From Deinococcus sp. (GTDB lineage Bacteria; Deinococcota; Deinococci; Deinococcales; Deinococcaceae), in contig JANXWI010000100.1 in NCBI GenBank assembly GCA_025351205.1, forward strand, positions 1 to 22,347: DNA of 22,347 nucleotides, in the 5' to 3' direction. Under the pieces are notes generated by a model. It was not told the DNA's origin, searched no databases, and saw only the letters and a program-made list of their open reading frames with translations. Positions 18,547-22,347 of the stretch are shown here, piece after piece (position 1 is the first letter of the stretch; the number at the start of each line of letters is the position of its first letter). A program made the position numbers and the translations under genes.

Positions 18547-19662
18547 ATGACGGCTTCAGATTCCCCGGCCTCACCCAGTGAACAGCCGACGCCCGCAGCT
18601 GTACTCCAGTCTACGCCGCATCCGTACTACAACCAGGCCGTCCACGGGCCGTACCAGCTGGCAAACATCGGCGATTTCGTAACCGAGAGCGGCGCGACGC
18701 TGCGGAGCACCCAGCTCGCTTACGTCACGCACGGCACGCTCAACCCAGGCAGGACCAACGCCGTTCTGATGACCACCTGGTACTCGGGGACCTCCAAGAT
18801 CATGGAGCAGATTTTCGTCGGGCCAGGGCGGGCACTCGACCCGGAGAAGTACTTCATCGTGATCGTCAACCAGCTCGCGAGCGGCCTGGGCACCTCGCCG
18901 CACAACACGCCCCTGCCCTGGGACGGCCCCAATTTCCCACAGCTGAGCATCGCCGACGACGTGCGGGCGCAGCACACCCTGCTCACCGAGCACCTGGGGA
19001 TCACGCAACTCGCACTGGTGGTCGGCGGCTCGATGGGAGCGCAGCAGACCTACGAGTGGGCGGTGCGCTACCCGGACATGGTGAAACGCGCCGCGCCCAT
19101 CGCCGGATTCGCCCGCAACACCGACCACGATAGGTTCTACGGCGAGTCGCTGATGCAGGCGGTCAAATCGGACCCCGGCTACGCGGGCGGGCGCTACAAA
19201 GACCTGTGCGAGGTCGAGGACGGAATGCGCCGACACGTCGGCATCTGGGCCTACATGGGGCTGTGCCCGGAGTTCTACCGCCGCCAGCTCTGGAAGCCGC
19301 TAGGCTTCGCGTCGGCCACCGACTTCGTGAACGGCTTCGTGGCCGCCCTCTTCTTGCAGATGGACCCGGGCGACCTGATGTGCAAGGCGAGCAAGTGGCA
19401 GCGCGGCGACGTGAGCCTGCAAACCGGCGGCGACCTGGGGGCGGCCCTGGGCCGGGTAAAGGCCAGGGTGTTCGTGATGCCGATCAGCACCGACCAGTTT
19501 TTTCCGGTTGAGGACTGCCGCCTGGAGCAGCAGCTGATCGCGGGCAGCGAACTGCGGGTGATCGAAAGCAACTGGGGACATTTCGGCCTGTTTGCCGTCG
19601 AACCTGAGTACAACGAGCAGATCGACAGGCACCTGAACGAACTGCTGGCGCTCGAGGTCTGA
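18547..19662 (+). CDS. MetX-like alpha/beta-fold hydrolase/acyltransferase
   Basis: The 371-aa protein has the homoserine O-acetyltransferase-like alpha/beta hydrolase fold. The nucleophile elbow is GGSMGAQQ (Ser162), the acid is probably Asp316 in PISTDQFFP, and the His is His345 in SNWGHFGLF. KYFIVIVNQLASGLGTSPHN (101-120) resembles the MetX oxyanion region. The elbow differs from classical MetX (GGSLGGMQ), so transfer to homoserine is uncertain and a hydrolase with another ester substrate is possible. The N-terminal 30 residues are Ser/Pro-rich and not conserved-looking. The ATG follows GGAGG (18538-18542) by four bases. It diverges from the phosphotriesterase-like gene and converges on prolyl oligopeptidase with 30 bp between stops. 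No methionine-biosynthesis gene is adjacent. Confidence 0.82.
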   Translation: MTASDSPASPSEQPTPAAVLQSTPHPYYNQAVHGPYQLANIGDFVTESGATLRSTQLAYVTHGTLNPGRTNAVLMTTWYSGTSKIMEQIFVGPGRALDPEKYFIVIVNQLASGLGTSPHNTPLPWDGPNFPQLSIADDVRAQHTLLTEHLGITQLALVVGGSMGAQQTYEWAVRYPDMVKRAAPIAGFARNTDHDRFYGESLMQAVKSDPGYAGGRYKDLCEVEDGMRRHVGIWAYMGLCPEFYRRQLWKPLGFASATDFVNGFVAALFLQMDPGDLMCKASKWQRGDVSLQTGGDLGAALGRVKARVFVMPISTDQFFPVEDCRLEQQLIAGSELRVIESNWGHFGLFAVEPEYNEQIDRHLNELLALEV

Positions 19663-19692
19663 AGTCTTTCGAGCATCCTGCCCTGTGACCGT

Positions 19693-21834
19693 TCACCCGT
19701 CTGACCGATTGCCCCCAGCGCCCGGAACCAGCGCCCCGAACAGAAACGCGTACATGTCGGCCTTCTCCTCGATCACCAGCTTGGCCGGTTTGCCCGCGCC
19801 GTGCCCGGCCCGCGTCTGCACCCGCAGCAGCACCGGGGCGCTGCCCTCTTGGTCGTGCTGGAGCTGAGCGGCGAACTTGTAGCTGTGCGCCGGAACCACC
19901 CGGTCATCGTGGTCGCCCGTGGTGATGAGCGTGGCGGGGTAGACGGCGGGCTTCAGGGTGTGCAGCGGGCTGTACGCCTTCAATACGGCGAAGCCTTCCG
20001 GGGTGTCGCTGCTGCCGTAGTCGCTGACCCAGGCCCAGCCGATGGTGAAGTGCTGGAAGCGCAGCATATCCAGCACGCCCACATGCAAAACCGCCGCGCC
20101 GATCAGCTCCGGGTGCTGCGCGAGCGTGGCCCCGACCAGCAGCCCACCGTTGCTGCCGCCCTCGATGCCGAGCTGCGCGGGCGTGGTGTACCCGTGCGCC
20201 GCCAGACCCTCACCACACAGATGCCGGGCGCAGGCCGCGAAGTCGTCGAAGCTGTTCTGTTTGTTGGCGAGCGTTCCGGCCCGGTGCCAGCTCTCGCCGT
20301 ACTCGCCGCCGCCGCGCGGGTTGGCCACAGCCAGTATTCCGCCGCGTTCCAGCCAGGCCAGCCGCGAGATTTCGAATTCCGGCGTGAGCGAGATGTCGAA
20401 GCCGCCATAGCCGTACAGCAGGGTCGGGGCCGGGCCAGCGTCCAGCACGGCCTTCTGCCCGACGATGAACAGCGGCACGCGGGTTCCGTCCTGACTTGTC
20501 GTGAACTCCTGGCGCACCTCGTAGCCGCTCAGGTCCAGGCCCAGGTCGGGTGTCCAGAGGGGTTCGAGGGCCGCCGTGTCCAAATTCAGCCGAAAGAAGC
20601 TGGGCGGCGTCAGGAAGCTGGTGAAGCCGACGAACACCTCGGCGCTGCCCGGGCGGCCCTTCAGGTCGTTCACCGTGCCCAGCCCTGGCAGCGTCACCGG
20701 GCGCGGATGCTGGCCTTCACGGTCCACCAGGGTCAGGCGGCTGGAGGCGTCTTGCAGGGTGTGCAGCACGAAGCCGTCCTTGACCGGCAGGGCGGAGTCG
20801 AGACGGGACGCGCCTTCCGGCACCAGTTCGCGCCGAACGCCCGTCTCCACGTTCCAGGCCAGCAGGCGGCCCAGCGGGGCGACTTCGTCGGTCAGGACGT
20901 AGAGGTCTTGTCTCTCGCTGCCCACCACCGTGTAGCTGGCCCGGAACTCGCTCACCAGTTCGGTGAACGCAGCACGGCTATGTAAGGGCCGTACCCACAG
21001 CCTGTTCTCGCGGGCCGTGCCGTGCCAGACCGAGACGGTCAGGTACGCGCCGTCATCGCTCACCCGACAGTCGAAGCCCCACTCCGGCTGGTCGGGGCAT
21101 TCCACAATCAGCTCGTCGTGGGCCATGTCAGTGCCCAGCGTGTGCAGCCAGACGCGGGCGTTCAGAGTCGCTTCGGTGGAGGACTGCCCTGCGGCGGGCG
21201 GGTCGTAGCGGTTGTAGAAGAAACCGATGCCGCCTGGCAGCCAGGAGGCCAGACAGAACTTGCTGTCACTCAGGCGCTCCGGCAGGTCTTCGCCGCCCTC
21301 CACCTCACGCACCCGCCACTCCTGCCAGTCGCTGCCGCCGCTGCTGAGGGCGTAGGCCAGCTTCGAACCGTCCGGGCTGAGCGAGAGGGTGTTCAGCGCC
21401 ACCGTGCCGTCTTCAGAAAGTGCGTTGGGGTCGAGCAGAAGGCGGCCCTCGCCAGTCGGGGTGTCCATCACGTACAGCACGTTCTGGTTCTCCAGGCCGC
21501 CGTTGCGAAACTGAAAATACCTGCCGCCCCGCTCCCAGGGGGTGCCCCGGCGGGCGTAGTCCCACAGGCCGGTCAGGCGGGTGAGCAGTTCGCCGCGCAG
21601 AGGAAGCGGGTCCAGCACCGAGCGGGTCAGGGTGTTCTGGGCGTCCACGAAGGCCCGCGTCTCCGGGCTGCCCTGGTCTTCCAGCCAGCGGTAGGGGTCG
21701 GCCACCGTTTCGCCAAAATACACGTCGGAATGGTCGCTGCGGCGCGCCTGCGGGTAGGTCGGGCGTGAGGGGTGAAGCTCTGGGGACTGCGATTCTGGGG
21801 ACTGCGCTCCTGGGGACTGCGGCTCGTCGGGCAT
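19693..21834 (-). CDS. Prolyl oligopeptidase family serine peptidase (S9A)
   Basis: This is a 713-aa cytosolic peptidase that cleaves short peptides after proline, of usual family length. An N-terminal catalytic-domain strand begins around YFGETVADPYRWLED (39-53), a seven-bladed propeller spans about 80-430, and the alpha/beta hydrolase domain is at about 435-700. The triad is complete: Ser561 in EGGSNGGLL, Asp643 in TGDHDDRVVP (Arg645 would bind substrate) and His678 in RAGHGAGKP. ANPRGGGEYGESWH (504-517) is the S9A signature. Residues 6-20 are three QSPxx pentapeptides from a 15-bp DNA repeat. TAGGCT six bases before the ATG suggests a leaderless mRNA. It is divergent from the acyl-CoA dehydrogenase. 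The family call is firm. Confidence 0.95.
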   Translation of the reverse strand: MPDEPQSPGAQSPESQSPELHPSRPTYPQARRSDHSDVYFGETVADPYRWLEDQGSPETRAFVDAQNTLTRSVLDPLPLRGELLTRLTGLWDYARRGTPWERGGRYFQFRNGGLENQNVLYVMDTPTGEGRLLLDPNALSEDGTVALNTLSLSPDGSKLAYALSSGGSDWQEWRVREVEGGEDLPERLSDSKFCLASWLPGGIGFFYNRYDPPAAGQSSTEATLNARVWLHTLGTDMAHDELIVECPDQPEWGFDCRVSDDGAYLTVSVWHGTARENRLWVRPLHSRAAFTELVSEFRASYTVVGSERQDLYVLTDEVAPLGRLLAWNVETGVRRELVPEGASRLDSALPVKDGFVLHTLQDASSRLTLVDREGQHPRPVTLPGLGTVNDLKGRPGSAEVFVGFTSFLTPPSFFRLNLDTAALEPLWTPDLGLDLSGYEVRQEFTTSQDGTRVPLFIVGQKAVLDAGPAPTLLYGYGGFDISLTPEFEISRLAWLERGGILAVANPRGGGEYGESWHRAGTLANKQNSFDDFAACARHLCGEGLAAHGYTTPAQLGIEGGSNGGLLVGATLAQHPELIGAAVLHVGVLDMLRFQHFTIGWAWVSDYGSSDTPEGFAVLKAYSPLHTLKPAVYPATLITTGDHDDRVVPAHSYKFAAQLQHDQEGSAPVLLRVQTRAGHGAGKPAKLVIEEKADMYAFLFGALVPGAGGNRSDG
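21780..21824 (-). repeat. In-frame 15-bp minisatellite, three copies, at the start of the peptidase gene
   Basis: Units at 21780-21794, 21795-21809 and 21810-21824 share CTGGGGACTGCG on the plus strand. On the coding strand they give QSPGA, QSPES and QSPEL at residues 6-20. This extends the N-terminus beyond the normal family start and is probably unstructured. Confidence 0.85.
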
Positions 21835-21846
21835 GAGGCCAGCCTA
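21835..21846 (-). promoter_or_regulatory. Leaderless-type promoter TAGGCT of the prolyl oligopeptidase gene
   Basis: On the minus strand TAGGCT (21846-21841) is followed by GGCCTC and the ATG at 21834. The six-base spacing would put transcription start at the ATG. No Shine-Dalgarno is present. Confidence 0.55.
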
Positions 21847-21927
21847 ACCCGCCGCGCTGGGGAGTGCTGCTCAACTTGTCACGGCACCCGGGCGGCCCTG
21901 CATCCGGCTTTCTTAACCGTTCTGACG

Positions 21928-21960
21928 CCGGGACAACCCGGGCCACGGGGGCGCTAAGAT
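21928..21960 (+). promoter_or_regulatory. Candidate promoter of the acyl-CoA dehydrogenase gene with overlapping inverted repeat
   Basis: TAAGAT at 21955-21960 is a good -10. GGACAA (21931-21936), 18 bp upstream, is a weak -35. The latter lies inside CCGGG-acaa-CCCGG (21928-21941), a perfect 5-bp inverted repeat that could be an operator. The leader would be about 63 bases and carries a GTGGG/CCCAC stem (21997-22013) just before the GAGGAG ribosome-binding site at 22017-22022. Confidence 0.45.
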
Positions 21961-22029
21961 ACCTGCGTCTACAGCAGCGCCTGACCCCCTTTTCCGGTGG
22001 GTCGCCTTCCCACTTTGAGGAGAACCCCC

Positions 22030-22347
22030 ATGACCATGCCCACCAATATGTTCGGTGCCTCGCCCCGCGTGCAGGACTTGCAGCAGCGCCTGACGCGCTT
22101 CATGGAAACGCACATCTACCCCAATGAAGCCGAGTTTGACCGGCAGGTGAACACCGGCAACCGCTGGGAGCATGTGCAGCTGATCGAAGACCTCAAACCG
22201 CTGGCGCAGCAGGAGGGTCTCTGGAACCTCTTCCTGCCTCCCAGGACCGACAAAGACGGCCAGTTCGGCGCGGGCCTGACCAACCTGGAATACGCCACCC
22301 TGTGCGAGATCATGGGCCGCGTCTGGTGGGCACCGGAGATCTTCAAC
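22030..22347 (+). CDS. Acyl-CoA dehydrogenase family protein, N-terminal part (runs off the window)
   Basis: ATG 22030 opens 106 codons to the window edge (MTMPTNMFGASPRVQDLQQR ... WWAPEIFN). The helical N-terminal domain, with PNEAEFDRQ, LKPLAQQEGLWNLFLP and LTNLEYATLCEIMGR, matches the acyl-CoA dehydrogenases related to the ACAD10/11 and FadE groups, which oxidise acyl-CoA at the alpha-beta bond with FAD in fatty-acid breakdown. The FAD-binding middle domain and the catalytic Glu lie beyond the window, so the substrate class cannot be judged. GAGGAG (22017-22022) sits seven bases upstream, in contrast to the leaderless gene on the other strand. The promoter-like TAAGAT at 21955 is the likely start region. 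Confidence 0.85.
   Translation, partial: MTMPTNMFGASPRVQDLQQRLTRFMETHIYPNEAEFDRQVNTGNRWEHVQLIEDLKPLAQQEGLWNLFLPPRTDKDGQFGAGLTNLEYATLCEIMGRVWWAPEIFN

Overview
The window joins two unrelated bacterial genomes. From base 1 to about 10.55 kb it reads as a high-GC actinobacterium: Leu and Val codons mostly end in C (CTC, GTC), several genes have an actinobacterial -10 box 6-9 bases before the start codon (leaderless or nearly so), and there is a DUF2505 protein and a monomeric isocitrate dehydrogenase. Gene content and order suggest a Nocardioides-like lineage, but this comes from memory and no search was run. From about 10.61 kb to the end it reads as Deinococcus: SdhC, SdhD and the SdhA N-terminus are deinococcal in style, CTG and GTG codons dominate, and the intergenic DNA is repeat-rich. 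The switch falls inside one uninterrupted sdhA reading frame, between about 10,554 and 10,613, where the protein is strongly conserved. A chimeric metagenome assembly is the simplest explanation. Homologous recombination in a real genome is the exciting alternative.

Left part (1-10.55 kb): end of malate dehydrogenase, monomeric NADP-isocitrate dehydrogenase (icd), a CorC/HlyC-type CBS membrane protein, a DUF2505 protein, a geranylgeranyl-reductase-type flavoenzyme on the minus strand, trpS, a YihY/BrkB membrane protein, then on the minus strand a D-Ala-D-Ala carboxypeptidase, sdhB and the 3' part of sdhA. mdh, icd and sdhAB put three TCA-cycle steps together (isocitrate to 2-oxoglutarate, succinate to fumarate, malate to oxaloacetate). 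Translation initiation is compact: mdh/icd overlap, two short upstream ORFs abut the corC-like and DUF2505 genes, and trpS and the reductase diverge from only 40 bp.

Right part (10.61-22.3 kb): the 5' part of sdhA with sdhD and sdhC (minus-strand operon sdhC-sdhD-sdhA), then a membrane-anchored Ser/Thr kinase with a C-terminal NHL-type propeller. A 684-bp repeat-rich gap follows, then a leaderless 667-aa protein of unknown function. The remaining genes are a phosphotriesterase-family metal hydrolase and a MetX-like alpha/beta hydrolase (divergent pair), a leaderless prolyl oligopeptidase, and the first 106 codons of an acyl-CoA dehydrogenase.

No tRNA, rRNA, CRISPR array, transposase or phage gene was seen. 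The least explained parts are the hybrid sdhA, the kinase-NHL protein with its divergent orphan neighbour, and the repeat-rich DNA between them.
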